Shown here: positions 44,955-56,660 of the stretch, one piece after another
Layout: the number at the start of each line of letters is the position of its first letter
Position numbering within the stretch: the stretch's first letter is position 1
Assembly (NCBI RefSeq): GCF_000002235.5
Contig: NW_022145554.1
Location: 713,501 to 777,500 of the forward strand
Length of the DNA stretch: 64,000 bases
From: Strongylocentrotus purpuratus
Lineage: Eukaryota > Echinodermata > Echinoidea > Camarodonta > Strongylocentrotidae
Direction of reading: 5' to 3'
Program-made: the position numbers and the translations under genes
The notes under the pieces: model-generated
Database searches by the model: none
What the model was told of the DNA's origin: nothing
The model's input: only the letters and a program-made list of their open reading frames with translations

Positions 44955-45395
44955 ATGGGAGCAGAGTGAATTCATTAGTCCCCATTCTGTTATCGGCAAC
45001 GTATGGATATAATATCACAAGAAATGTATGGGAATCAAAACAGAAATCTGTCCACAACATTCAATCTCGAGGGAGAGAAGAGACCTCTTTGAATCTCGGT
45101 GAATCAATCTATTTCTAGAACACCATGAAAAGTGTTCAATGTAGGTGATGCTCATTTGGGTGAAGAGTGAATTAATTGTTCCCTATTCTATTATAAGCAG
45201 CATATTCACAAGAAATGTCAGGGAATCAAAATAGGAATCTGTCCGCAACATTCAATCTCGAGGGAGAGAAGAGAAGAGACCTCTTTGCATCTTGGTGAAT
45301 TAATTCGTTTCCAGAACACTATGAAAGGTGCTCATATTGTAGGTGATGCTGATTTGGGTGAAGAGTGAATTAATTAGCCTTTATTCTGTGGTAAT
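44955..45395. repeat. About 200-bp tandem repeat, 2.3 units
   Basis: AGAGTGAATT(C/A)ATTA(G/A)T, CACAAGAAATGT, GGGAATCAAAA, ATTCAATCTCGAGGGAGAGA and TAGGTGATGCT(C/G)ATTTGGG recur in order in two successive units, with a third beginning at about 45365. Confidence 0.75.
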
Positions 45396-46191
45396 CTGTA
45401 CTGACGAATGCACTCTTCTTCTTGGCAGGGCCTGCTGGTTTACTTGACAGTACGGAGCTAGAACATGGCATGACACACATTTAAAGACATTCTCTTGTTT
45501 CAAACCAGAACACACAAAGAAAAAATGCAGGGGCTGTGAGCGATTTAACTATTAAAGGTTAGCTCCAAAACAGCTTTGGTAAAAAAGAGCTCAATGCTTC
45601 AATATCATAGTAACTAAATTACACTTATAGGACACGCAATCATAAATGAGCTTCCGCAAACAGAAAAGTATTTCTTAAAACTACTTTAAACCTATGGCAG
45701 GGCTAAACAACTTCTACAAAAATGTATCTTCAGGTAACTTATTCACTTCAAGGGATTTAAAGGAAGATAAGCTCTACAAAATTAAGGAATAGCTTCCAAA
45801 AAGAAAAATTGAAATTTTCCATCTTGCACTCATCAGAGTGAAATGCAATCAAGAAAAAAACAGCTGAAACAAATAGTATACACAGAAACTAAGGAACAAG
45901 GAAAATGACGAGCTCTTATTTGATCTTTCTGTTTATTTTTTCATTTAACTCTGATCCATGCAGGATGATAAAAGCTTTACCTGTATGACACTGTTCAGTT
46001 GTTCTTCAAGAGAATGGGGCCATGTTATTTTTCTTCATGACATTTTATTGTGAAATATTGGGAATTGTTGCAAAAAAGAACAGGTGCATTTTGTTTTATT
46101 GGACACCTGTCGAAGTTGAGCTTTAAATGAGCTATCATGTACGGTGCACCTGATACACAGTGGTCTACAAAGACTGTCAAAATCAATCTAA

Positions 46192-47125
46192 AGGGGCAGT
46201 TACACTGTCATCCAAACACGCCAAAAAATGCCAAACCGGAGCCTGGCCGCGATGTTACCAAGGGCAACTACGCTTTACCGGCAGACATGCCAAGCCCCAA
46301 ACATTCCAAAACGAAGTGTGATCTTTTGGCGTGTTTTGGCGTGTTTTGGCGTGTTTTGGCGTGTTTGGCAAGTATAACCGCTCGCAGTTGTAACATCGCG
46401 ATGTTAGGCACGTGACTTCCGGCACTTCCGGATTGTTACCCGCGCTCTTTTAAACCACGTTCTTCCCGTGTGATATTTATAGCATTTCCATCCCGGATTT
46501 CCATCGTCGCGCGTGTTATCCGTTCATTCAGCTCCGTTTGTTCCAATTCCGTTAACTCATCCTTTATTCAATCTTCGTTATTCCCGTCTGGCCATATCTG
46601 TCTAGTAGTAGTATTTGAGTGTTTTGTTAGATTAATTAATATGGAAGTGAACAATACCCATTGGACTGATGATGAGATGAAGTTCTTGATTTCGATGTGG
46701 AGGCAGGGAGAATTCTCATAATTCCAATTAACAACGATGATTTTCTTAACCTTCCCATATCGTTTTTACTACTAGATTTCGATTGAATTTGGGAAAACTG
46801 AATCAGCAGCCGTAGTCCGTACTTCGTAACTTATCCACTCTTGCCTCAAATACTACACGCGAGATAAACAAAACATATCGCATGCATGCGCATGGGATGT
46901 ATCGCTATTTAGCTAGCTATAGCGCTAGCTGGAAATTGCGCGCGCTAAAAATCTTATAGCAGGCCGGGGTCAAAGGTCGGGAAGACTGCACATGCGCATT
47001 ACCAACCGAAACACGCCAAAACATCGCTGAACAGCTCCGTCGGTGATGTTTCAGCACAAGTGTAACCGGGTGCACGAAACATCGCGACTTTTCAAAATGA
47101 GGTATTTGACAGTATAAATGCGCCT
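46192..47125. mobile_element. PIF/Harbinger-like DNA transposon, internally deleted
   Basis: TAA (46189..46191) precedes AGGGGCAGTTACACTGTCA, and the right end TGACAGTATAAATGCGCCT is followed by TAA (47126..47128): 19-bp imperfect terminal inverted repeats (16 of 19) with a 3-bp TAA duplication, diagnostic of PIF/Harbinger elements (TWA target). Inside are four GTTTTGGC units at about 46326-46362, CpG-rich sequence, and a short Myb/SANT-like coding scrap. No transposase frame is present, so it would need a partner element. Confidence 0.85.
46641..46721 (+). pseudogene. Truncated Myb/SANT-like coding remnant in the Harbinger element
   Basis: 26 codons starting MEVNNTHWTDDEMKFLISMW and then a stop. 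W(T/S)DDE...FL...W is the start of the Myb/SANT-like (MADF/trihelix-type) DNA-binding domain found in the second protein of PIF/Harbinger elements and in host genes such as NAIF1. Only the first helix is left; the rest has been deleted. It is probably not functional, although the sequence in front of it might serve as a promoter remnant. Confidence 0.6.
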
Positions 47126-47282
47126 TAAGTAATCATTCAAAATAACTTTGACAAAAGTCTGAATGTGAGAAAAGTCAGGAGAAACAGAACGTGAGATGAA
47201 TGTTGAAAGTAGAGTAGATCATCAAAACAGGATGCCTTACAAGAATCCTAAAAATAGGACAACTTCATCATAAGCAGTGTAA

Positions 47283-47470
47283 TAATAGATGATATAATAA
47301 TAATAATTGGATTCATGAAGCACCTTTTCCAGAGGATAAAAGGCGATGTACGTTTATATTAACAAATGAAGATTTGTAGAGATGTTTTTTTGAAGAAGTC
47401 AAGTGAAGTATTATTCTTAGAAATAAATGCAGCAAGTTTATTAAATAGGCGTGGGGCAATGTATTCAGAT
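47283..47470 (-). mobile_element. 3' end of a truncated LINE
   Basis: Minus-strand translation gives IAPRLFNKLAAFISKNNTSL then DFFKK (about 47460..47386), matching the C-terminal tail of CR1/L2-like reverse transcriptases (APRLFNKL, sl..FKK). A GGTGCTTCATGAATCC-type 3' UTR and a (TTA)n tail at about 47310-47290 follow. Only about 190 bp remains. Confidence 0.65.
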
Positions 47471-47567
47471 GTTATACATGTACATGCAGGGAACAACTAT
47501 CTGCTTCCCTGGCACATAATTTCATCTTACTTCTCTGAGTACCGTATGCAAATTGTATCTATACATA

Positions 47568-47736
47568 CAGTCAAACCTGTCAATAGCGACCGCCTAAGGG
47601 AAACACAACAAGTGGCATTTGTACATGTACACAGGTTCCTTTATTAGTTATTACACGTTTCAATGAGAAATCTTTTTCAAGGGATGCCAAGAATGTGGTC
47701 TTTGTAGACAAGTGGTCACTAAAGCAGGTTTGACTG
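47568..47736. mobile_element. TA-flanked MITE, family C, best copy
   Basis: TA, then CAGTCAAACCTG; the right end CAGGTTTGACTG then TA: a perfect 12-bp terminal inverted repeat with TA target duplication, as for Tc1/mariner-type elements. 169 bp, no coding capacity. The subterminal ATAGCGACCGCCT pairs loosely with AGTGGTCACTA. Confidence 0.8.
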
Positions 47737-48999
47737 TACCAGGTATACAGTATGTACATGTATTCATCAAAATCAAAGAAGGGATTGTTTTTCATCATTC
47801 TCATGTATGTTCAAAATGCAAAAAAAAATGAAATACTCTGCCTCCTTTCTTCCCATTATCAAGACTGTGTGTGAGTAGTATTGACAACTAAAATACACCT
47901 TACAGAAATTGATGATGGTAACTTTAACCATTACCAACACGAGCAGTCTGAAGGTCATTCACTACAAAGGTCATTCATAACAATTCTAGAGGGATTCTAA
48001 TCCTAATTAGGTGGATCGTGAAACGTGATGAGCTTTTTGTTGAATTCCTCCCTACTACTATCTTGAGCTAGATGCACGTACGTGTACATGTATGGCCAAG
48101 AGAGTGATCGTGTGTGTGTATGGCATGATCATTTCTCTCTCTCTCTGCCTCTGATGTGGGTTTTTCTTCTCCTCCCTACGTTTGAGTCCTAATCAAATAT
48201 GAGAAAAGGCATGAACCATTGTCGTTTGGCACGCCTGCCGAGCCTCGTGCTGTATTTACCTTTTCTTTTTCTCTTGAATTCCCAAGTATGCATGCAGCTT
48301 TTCTATACAATTCCTTAGCATGCAGTCCTGAGGAGAAGCCAGTCACGTATTTCAGGTGAATTGTGTGCTGTTGTCTTAAATGGCACTGTATGTTTTCCAT
48401 CGTAAGTAGTATGCATGATTTCACAATTCCTATCACAATTACTTAAAGTGCATATCATAAATACAAGTACGTGCATGCAATAACACTTTTGTTGACGTCG
48501 AAAATAGGCATAACTTTTTGTAAAATTACTCCAAGCCTAAGTCTACATGTCCATGTACATCAACCCTGATGTACATGTACATTAGCTCTTAGAATCAAGT
48601 AATTATAAATTTGCTTTTAATCTCTAATCAATGTATAAAATGTACCTGACAATTCCTACATCTAGTGATAGAACGGCACAAAAATGAAATCCCCCCCCCC
48701 CCCTCCTGAATAAAATTAAAAAATAAAATTAAGAATTAAAAAAATATAAAAAATATGAATTTATTAAATTTAATTTTGATTATGATTAAAATTAGTGAGT
48801 AATTGAACAAGTACCCATGAAATATTTGATCTTCATACATTCAGCAGCCATATTTTATAAGTTATTTACTAATGATGATGATGATGGTCAGAATTATACA
48901 TTTATAATCACTCTGAAATGTATTGTAGTCACACCATGGAATACATTAATAACTACATTGTAATAAAAGAGAATTTATAAATGGAGACTGTTTGCTTTC

Positions 49000-49030
49000 A
49001 ATAAAAAAGGTTTGACTGTACAGTATGTAC
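49000..49030. repeat. Half copy of the family C MITE end
   Basis: AAAAGGTTTGACTGTACAG matches the right terminus of family C followed by TA; no left end was found. Confidence 0.4.
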
Positions 49031-49487
49031 AAATATAGGGCGATAGATGTTTCACCTGTATACATGTACATGTACGTGTGTATATTTTCTATGTATGAAA
49101 AGTGTTTACGTTGCTATGGAGTCTTAATTTCGTACGAGTAATTAATCTAAGGATGCATACCAGAGCACACTCATCGATGACAATCAATGTGATTAATGAA
49201 AGTGAAAAGCAACCCTTGCAACAGTGACCTAATTATTCTTCTTTTGCTATTTCTAAATTGCCTGTTATGATAGAGAAGCTATGCAATCATTATCTACATC
49301 TGATGTAGAATTTTGGTAATAAACTGCAATTAATATTTGTAAATTAATATTATAATACGTAAACCTGAGTAAAACATGCATGATAAAACCTGAAAAACTA
49401 TGTGCATACATGCCTACCATATACATGTACAACATTTACGTAGTCTATCTTCAGTTTCATTTGTTAGAAACCTCACCCAAGAAATAA

Positions 49488-50190
49488 CTTTACTTATTCT
49501 GAGAGATTTATTATATTCTTGCCCATAAATCTACAAGATTCCCCACCAAAGTGTATGAGAGAGGCATAAACCAAGAATAATTAATGTACAGTTTCTCAGC
49601 AACACAGTGGCACTGCCATTTTCTTGATAACGTGACATACTAAGTGAAGTCGTTTATCAAGTAAATGCATTCAAATTTATGAATGCTTCCTTCCGAGGTG
49701 TGTGTGGTGATGAAGCTTTCCATTCACCTGCTATTATCCTTTGTACTACAATTGCCAGAACACAGATTGGTTTCTCATGAATGGAATAGATTTGTCAACT
49801 GCTATATGTCAGTATTTTGAAATAAAATTAATTACAATTGTTCCCCTGTTATATATTTTTCACTAAATATAATTTCTATATTCTCAGCTATGCTTTTTCC
49901 TCATTGAAAAGTACAGTATTCCTATTGATTTTAAAAGTCTTTCCAACTGAAGCTTGGTGCATGATACATGTACAACTTCAACTGGTACATCACATTTTCA
50001 AGAAAATGGCTGCGCCCATGTCATGCTAAAAGGCATCACATCATGTCAAGAATATCTTCATTTACTTCATCAAGTATATCTCTTGTACATTTTTGTAAGG
50101 AATATTGTACGACGAAGGGCAGCAATTTATCTCATTTTTCAGAAAACCTACACTTATTTTTTAGAATGTGGTTTCCTTTGATATAATTCC
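49488..50190. repeat. 0.67-kb interspersed repeat, copy 2
   Basis: Collinear with 37219..37880, same orientation, 12 kb apart. It is slightly longer through small insertions. Overlapping short frames here have no recognisable similarity and are not annotated as genes. Confidence 0.75.
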
Positions 50191-50297
50191 TTCTGGAGAA
50201 GAAAAAAAAGGAAAGAAAAAATTTTTAAAAATCAAACGGGTTTCAAAATTACAAGAATAATTGTTTCACATCTTCTCTAGATGATCAAAGGGAAGTT

Positions 50298-50449
50298 CTG
50301 GGACCTGTTTCACAAAGCCAGTTTTCAATGATAAGTGACAAAAATCAGTGACAAGTCTGCTGATAACCAATCAGAAGCAAGGATTTCAGTAGCTTACAAC
50401 AAAGACTGTCATTTGTCACTGATGAAAAGTTTTGTGAAACAGGTCCCTG
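50298..50449. mobile_element. MITE-like element, family B, copy 2
   Basis: CTGGGACCTGTTTCACAAAG at the left and TTTTGTGAAACAGGTCCCTG at the right are near-perfect inverted repeats. The interior GCTGATAACCAATCAGAAGC then AAGGATTTCAGTAGCTTA is shared with the copy at 52098. Confidence 0.8.
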
Positions 50450-51007
50450 GTTTCAAGTGGTCTTCTACAGCAAAATGACGTTTTATACATGTACATGTAT
50501 GCACAGTAACAGGCAGAGGTAAAACACATTATTATACAATGTACTGTACATGCTCTTCCTCATTATTTTCAGGCAACCAATCATGTCACACGTCTTCAGG
50601 GCTTTATCGCCTCGGATTCATGGTAAGCGAACGAAAAAAAAAAAACCAGCAGAAAGAAGATCACATCGAGGATCCGGTTGAATTGACATTGTATCACACA
50701 CTGCAGACCCTGGATTTATGCAAATCATGAGTGATTTCAAGATTTCAAGACGGCGTAATTGGAGATAAAATGTCATTGATTTCTGTTTGTCGCACTGTGT
50801 AATGTATTGTTCATGCCCAAGTCACACAGCTAAACAAACTCTAAAAAGGATCGATACCTATTTGGCTGCATTGTATTTGGATGACTTGGTTTTGGCAGAA
50901 TATACTGATGTGTGGTTGAGTATTCTGCAATTAAGCCTTCATTTCAGGGCCCCCGAGTATAACAGTGTTTTACTCACTGATGGGGTTACCCTGGGTAAAT
51001 AAAGCAA

Positions 51008-51031
51008 AATAAATAAATAAATAAATAAATT
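51008..51031. repeat. (AAAT)n microsatellite
   Basis: AAATAAATAAATAAATAAAT directly after TACCCTGGGTAAATAAAGCA. This combination is typical of SINE or LINE 3' ends, but no body was recognised upstream. Confidence 0.5.
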
Positions 51032-51318
51032 TCACCAAGTTCACCAACACATTAATGGTCTTAAAACCATTAAGAGCAGTATGAAGTGCACATTTATCAA
51101 AATTTTCTGGACTAGAACGAATGATCTTCAAAAAGCCACACTCTCTGCATCTGCTACGACACGCACAAGTGACTCTAATACCAAAAAGAGCAATTTCCAG
51201 AAACTATTAAGCGACACCTGAATGTTCTAATTTTGCATGAATCGGTGAGGTGCAGAATCATTAGTTATATCCATAGTAAGTTGCATTCTGAAGATTTATG
51301 TCATAAATTATGATGTGC

Positions 51319-51483
51319 CTTTGGAATAATAATAATAATAGCTCACATTTATAATGCGCGTAATACTTGTTTCTAGGCACAGCACATATTATTACGCCGG
51401 TCATCGGATTCAGGCTTACCCGCACCACAATGTATGCACATTCTCCACTCCCTGGGGAGCATGGGTTATAACACGACCTGTTT
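51319..51483 (-). mobile_element. SINE fragment with (TTA)n tail
   Basis: Minus strand: CCCCAGGGAGTGGAGAATGT, then GAATCCGATGACCGGCGTAA, then TTATAAATGTGAGCTATTAT and the tail. The first two blocks are shared with the SINE at 53440..53697. Confidence 0.65.
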
Positions 51484-51765
51484 AGAATTCCCTTTCAACA
51501 TCTTTAGCTGTCAAAGTGTCCATATATAATATAAGATAACGAGCTCCATTCAAGCCTTATGTATACATGGTTCAGCAACTTTTAAAAAATAAAAAATAAA
51601 CCTTTTTTTTTTTTTAAGCAGCAGCAAAATGAAATGGCATTGATATGTTTGGTGCTCTTCAATTTGTTTGTATCTTATACATGTAAGTTATAACATACAA
51701 ATCTAAACAGTACTTTCACATTACACTAAGGCCTTTGTTAGGTGCACCTTGCTACTTCTTCGGAG

Positions 51766-51979
51766 GCGCGATAGCTCAGTCGGTAGAGCAGTGGTCACGT
51801 AAACCGGTGACCCAGGTTCGAAACCAAGACGATGCGCTAGTGCACTTTGGTAAGGCATTAATCCTCATTACCAGGTCCCTTGGAGAGGACCCAAAGCCGT
51901 CGGCCGTCTGGTTGCTTTCTTACAAGCATTTCTGCTTTCTTAGCAGTTAGGTAAAATAACCACCATCACCACCATCACA
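51766..51979 (+). mobile_element. tRNA-derived SINE
   Basis: The tRNA-like head GCGCGATAGCTCAGTCGGTA (A box, perfect GCTC...GAGC D-arm) leads to the B box GGTTCGAAACC at 51815..51825. The anticodon loop lacks the conserved U33 and the T-stem pairs badly, so it is not a working tRNA. The body continues TTGGTAAGGCATTAATCCTC, then GGTCCCTTGGAGAGGACCC and AAAGCCGTCGGCCG, ending in a CACCATCACCACC simple tail. Confidence 0.75.
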
Positions 51980-52097
51980 TTGCTATTATTCCTTCTAACA
52001 AGAAATATTTTTGATTTGCAATCAGCAATTTGTCAAAATGGTTTAAAGCATCACGTGTGAATGATGCTTAGCCAGGATGTCTCACAGCATACAATGT

Positions 52098-52249
52098 CAG
52101 GGACCTGTTTCACCAAACCTTTTTTCAATGACAAATGACAAAAATAAGTGATAAATCTGCTGATAACCAATCAAAAGCAAGGATTTCAGTAGCTTATAAC
52201 AAAAACTGTCATTTGTCACTGATGACAAGGTTTGTGAAACACCCCCCTG
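52098..52249. mobile_element. MITE-like element, family B, copy 3
   Basis: CAGGGACCTGTTTCACCAAA at the left and TTTGTGAAACACCCCCCTGA at the right; the interior is as in copy 2. The right end resembles the family A terminus (GAAACACCCCCCTG), hinting that the two families share ends. Confidence 0.75.
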
Positions 52250-52849
52250 ATGCAGACATTGCCATAAGGTTATCAAGCTATCTTGCACAACATGATGCTA
52301 TCCTTCACCATATGGACAACAAAATGTTCTGCATGAACACATCATTAGCTTGGACGTGATTAATGTTAGTTACTGCATCATTGAACACGACCTAATATTG
52401 ATCAATCTTCAAAGGGCAATGCACTTCATTGAAGATACATGTAGGTTCACACGGCAGAATTTACAATGCATTTTGCAACCAACAAGCCCATGTATTGATA
52501 TCATTAATCAATTAATTAATTAATGATCACCATATTTTTTGGAAGTGAAGCTAAATTGGTACTTGTATTTCATCTAATTTTCACACATTTTGGGGTCTAA
52601 AATTACCTTCATAGCAATTTTAGGTTCTAGAGAGCACTAGAAATGTCATGAACAAGAATAAGAGGAATAACCATGCCCTTTGAAGGCATTTGTGGTCTTT
52701 AACAAGAACTCAACTATCCCTTTAATATTGATTTTATAATGTAAACAAGTTCTCACTTTCCAAAGGTATTTATTGATCAAGGTAAGGGACCTCAGAAACA
52801 CATCACTGTTTCACATAAGACAGCCGGAAGGAAGAACCTACTGGAGTTC

Positions 52850-53430
52850 TGGCACAGCGTCTTCACCTAGAGATGGCCATGACGATGGAAAAGTCATGTT
52901 TCATTCAATCAAATGGGTTGCAAAGTGAATATTCACTACTGTCAATTTCAACTCCAACAGGTATGCCAAAATACATCTTTATGTTGCCAATAGAATGATA
53001 AATCAGTTAGCAAACCCACATGAAGCTGAATATGGTGCAAAAAAAAACTTAATTATAGATCTGGGAAGAAATGGTGGCAACGAAACAAAGACAGTCTGCC
53101 GTAACTAACAAAGTCCCTGAAGTTAGGGAACAGTTCCCTCAACAAGAGATACCCACAGACTACAAAAAAAAGTCATGTTTAATTTAATCCATTAGGTTGC
53201 AACGTGAATATTCATTACAATAATGCTTCATGTATCAGTATAAGAAAGACAGGAAGCATGACACATAATAATACAAATGTACTCATTGATCTGGGCTGAA
53301 AAGCTCTCCAATCAATGTCATCATAAAGCCTGGGGTATCACAACTCCTGAAAGCATTACTGATGCAGCTCTCTCAACTATGACTATAGAAGAAGTCATGT
53401 CTAAACTCTAAAGACACATACATGTAGTAG
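52850..53430. repeat. Diverged tandem duplication, about 220-280 bp unit
   Basis: AAGTCATGTTTCATTCAATC / GGTTGCAAAGTGAATATTCA at 52892 recurs as AAGTCATGTTTAATTTAATC / GGTTGCAACGTGAATATTCA at 53170. A weaker restart, AAGTCATGTCTAAACTCTAA, is at about 53393. ATCTGGGAAGAAA/ATCTGGGCTGAAA also recur. Confidence 0.55.
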
Positions 53431-53439
53431 TGGACTTTC

Positions 53440-53697
53440 ATACTCGTGGGTTCGATACCCCACATGGCAATAATGTCCTTTGGCAAGGCATTAATCTACA
53501 TTTGCCACTCCATACCCAGGAGAGAAATGGGGACATGCTCATGGTAACTATATGGTAGAAGTATTCCCCAGGGAGTGGAGATGGTGCAAATTGAGCGTGA
53601 ACGAATCCGATGACCGGAGTAATATTATCTGTAAAGTGCCGAGAGACGGTATTTTGTATTACAAATCCAGATTATTATCATTATTGTTATTATTATA
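53440..53697 (+). mobile_element. tRNA-derived SINE
   Basis: B-box GGGTTCGATACCC (53448..53460), then TTTGGCAAGGCATTAATCTA, CCCCAGGGAGTGGAGATGGT, CGAATCCGATGACCGGAGTA, AAAGTGCCGAGAGACGG and an (ATT)n tail. The A-box half of the head is degraded. Confidence 0.7.
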
Positions 53698-55407
53698 CAA
53701 GCAGTGGACTCTAAAGCTCATGCCACAGGGGTACTTGTTTCTGATGAACCACGATCTGGAGCATCATTTTGTTCAGTCTCGTAATTCTTATTGCAAAAGA
53801 ATTTCAATCACCATCACAATGATCTAGCTAGGTCCTACATGTAGTATTACATTGCAGAGAAAACATGATTGAGCAGAATCAACCGTCAGTAATTTGCAAC
53901 TGAAGTAGTCACCATGAGTTTGATAACCATCACAGCTCCTCATATCCACAAAACGTGATTGAAACTTTGTGACTGATTGGAGGATTTGCTGTCATCATTG
54001 CACATGAATTTTTTGTACAAATAGGAATTCAAGCCAGGAATTTAAACATACTGATAATGTTTACTTGAATGTGCTGATGCAGGCCCCCCCCCCCCCTCTA
54101 AAGAGGGGATTTTTCCCTTCAATTACTGCACTCATCTGATTTCCCAAGATATCATTTAGTTTGCTATCGAGGAGATCGCCTACAGGTATCTGCAGATTTA
54201 GGACCTGACCTGGGAAACACAGGCTTGGGTATATTTCTCATCCCTGGAATACTCATGATCATATGAAAGTAAATCAGTCCTGACAAAATAATATAATCTG
54301 ATTCAAAGTTCTAAAAATAGTATTGTGGTTTCTTAACATTACACTGGATTCATGCATACAATGTGTGCACCATCTCCTTTCCCTGATATTTTGTTTAACC
54401 ATAAGGTCAGCATAGCAAAGCGTAAGCCTATACAGTGTGTAGTGTATGATAATCTTGCCAAATGCCAGTGGCAATTTTCTTTTTTCTTTTTTTTTTCAGA
54501 TACAGTGAGTGACAGGCAAACGTAAACATGTTAGTTCTAATCTCATTAATTTACCCACATGTAAGTATCTTGTATCGGACAAATCAAGGAAAAGATAGTA
54601 TACTGAGATTCCTTACCCTGGGATTTTAAAAGAAAAAAAAATAATTAAAGGGGTAAATTACAATAATAAGCTGATGTGCTTCTAATCAAGGAAAAAGGTA
54701 GAAGGGGGCTCAGGGCGATACCCCCCCCCCCCCTAACTCTTACAAAGTCCCTTAAATAGGAAAAAGAGCCAGTGCTGTAAAAACTATTTCAAGTAGGGCC
54801 TTCATCATTGGGTTGGAATGCATATAACTATGTGTACTTATCAATATCTAATGTCATTACGATAGCTCTACTAAAAAAGAAGCCTCGCAAATTAAATTGT
54901 CTTAATTTTTAACTTGGGCCTCATGGCCATAATGCCATACACATGTATGAATAAAACAGAGCTACAGATGAACACTGTCCATCGACAGTCAAGCAACGAG
55001 TGAACTGCCCTAGATGTAGGCCATCTAATTATATTTAGGCGACACCTAAAACCTGCAAGATCATGTTCCACAATGACCTGTCCATTCTGCGGCTGCACAA
55101 AGAATTACCAACAAAGTCCATGCCACTCTCTCAAGGCCATACACATGGCAGAAAGGGCACGGCGGAGCATGATATTAGGTCGCCATGGTGATAAAGATTG
55201 CTCCTGAATCCGTGTGGAAACTTGAACTGGTTTATGTGTGTGATCATGGATGGTGTCGCAAACGTGCCATCTGAAATTTCTCACATAGCTCTATAGATTT
55301 TAATGATAAATCCTACAAAGGCCTTTAATTAAAAGATACCATGTTTTCCGCAACACAGTTCTAAAGTGCTGGCTATACAATATGCGTAATGAAAACCTGA
55401 TTTGATT

Positions 55408-55431
55408 TTTTTTTTTTTTTTTTTTTTTTTC
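55408..55431. repeat. Poly-T run
   Basis: About 23 consecutive T. It may be an element tail on the minus strand, but no element body was recognised. Confidence 0.6.
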
Positions 55432-56511
55432 CTGTATATTTGTTTGTATGTATGATCTAAATCATCTTACCATCAAAACAAATGGGAGTTTGCAAAATAA
55501 AAGTGTTTTGCATCCCAAATCCCTGAAATTAAGCAAAGAAGTGACTAAATAAAAAGCATGGGACTGAATATGTGTACTTGTACACTGCAGGAGAGGTGAA
55601 GCCAGTGCAAGATGATGTAAAGGGATACATTTCTCATATTACATGAAGCATTTAAAACAGCATTGAGATGTTAGGGCTAATAGTCGTTTAGAGTGTTGTA
55701 AACATATCGAATCACAATCTGCATAAGGTACTTCCTAACTCTTTCAATGAAACTTTTAGTTTCATACCGGAATTCTGTTTTTGAGAGTGTCCAAAGTCCA
55801 ATTTGATTGATTCAATGCAAATGCAGAAAAAATGTAAAATCCATGAACCTGGCTTGAATCTGCACACTAATCCTTTACTTTTATGCCTCATATTCTGTGG
55901 GTGGCATATCATTATTGGGGAGCGGGAAGTGAATCGGGGCTGCACAAATCAAGGCAGTCAAGCTAGGTGACTATAGTCGTCATCCATTTCATTGATTAAA
56001 AAAAGAGGCAGAACAAGAATTAACATTCAACATGAAAGGTTTACTCACTGTATAATCCAAGGATTCATTTACACTGCACAATGTACACTGCAAATACAAG
56101 TACATGTGATGTTCGTGTAAGGCTACAGGTATATAAAGTAGATATGGTTTCAAACAGAAAATTTGTTTAAAAAAAAGAATATTCAGTGGCTCATATGCTT
56201 TTCACACTTCAAACAGAAAACAGCCATTAATTTCTAACCCTAGTGTAACTTTCATATATTGTGATTTACTATATTGAACAGTTTGTTCATTACACAATAA
56301 TATCCTTGAATACCACATTATTTGGAATATTATTTATGTTTCATACATATTTTGTAAGAGACAAAAGTCAGCCACAGCCGTCCATAGTTTGTGCCATTCG
56401 TCAATAAAAGCAGACAAAGGGTTAAAATTAGAACGCATGTTGGCAATGGCATGATATGTAATTGTTGTGATGTCAGGTAAATCTCTGCAAATCTTCAGGG
56501 CCGCATTAATA

Positions 56512-56660
56512 CAGTAAACCATGCTTTAATGACCACCTTTATAGAAGACCACCTTGAGCAAAGTTTCACATTGAAACCTACATGTAGATATTAAAGGAAC
56601 CTGTACATAAAGATCATTTTCTTGCTTCCCTTGAGCGGTCTTTATTTACAGGTTTCACTG
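56512..56660. mobile_element. TA-flanked MITE, family C, copy 4
   Basis: TA, then CAGTAAACCATG; the right end CAGGTTTCACTG then TA. Inside are ATGACCACCTTTATAGAAGA and GAGCGGTCTTTATTTACAGG. 149 bp. Confidence 0.7.

Larger units (their letters stand above)
39820..46190. other. Gene-free repeat mosaic
   Basis: Outside the listed elements, 39820-40500, 40562-42190, 42570-43040, 43580-44160, 44250-44950 and 45400-46190 show no coding exon I can support: the short open frames have no recognisable motif, repeat composition or splice context. Confidence 0.5.

Noticed and set aside
46137..46415. 92-codon frame across the left end of the Harbinger element
   Set aside because: It crosses the transposon boundary and the (GTTTTGGC)n repeat; not a conserved protein.
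49838..50186. Three overlapping 63-75-codon frames
   Set aside because: They lie in the 0.67-kb repeat; the other copy at 37.2-37.9 kb does not keep the same frames.
51766..51838. Candidate functional tRNA gene
   Set aside because: A and B boxes are present, but the anticodon loop lacks U33, the T-stem pairs poorly, and a SINE body with simple tail follows.
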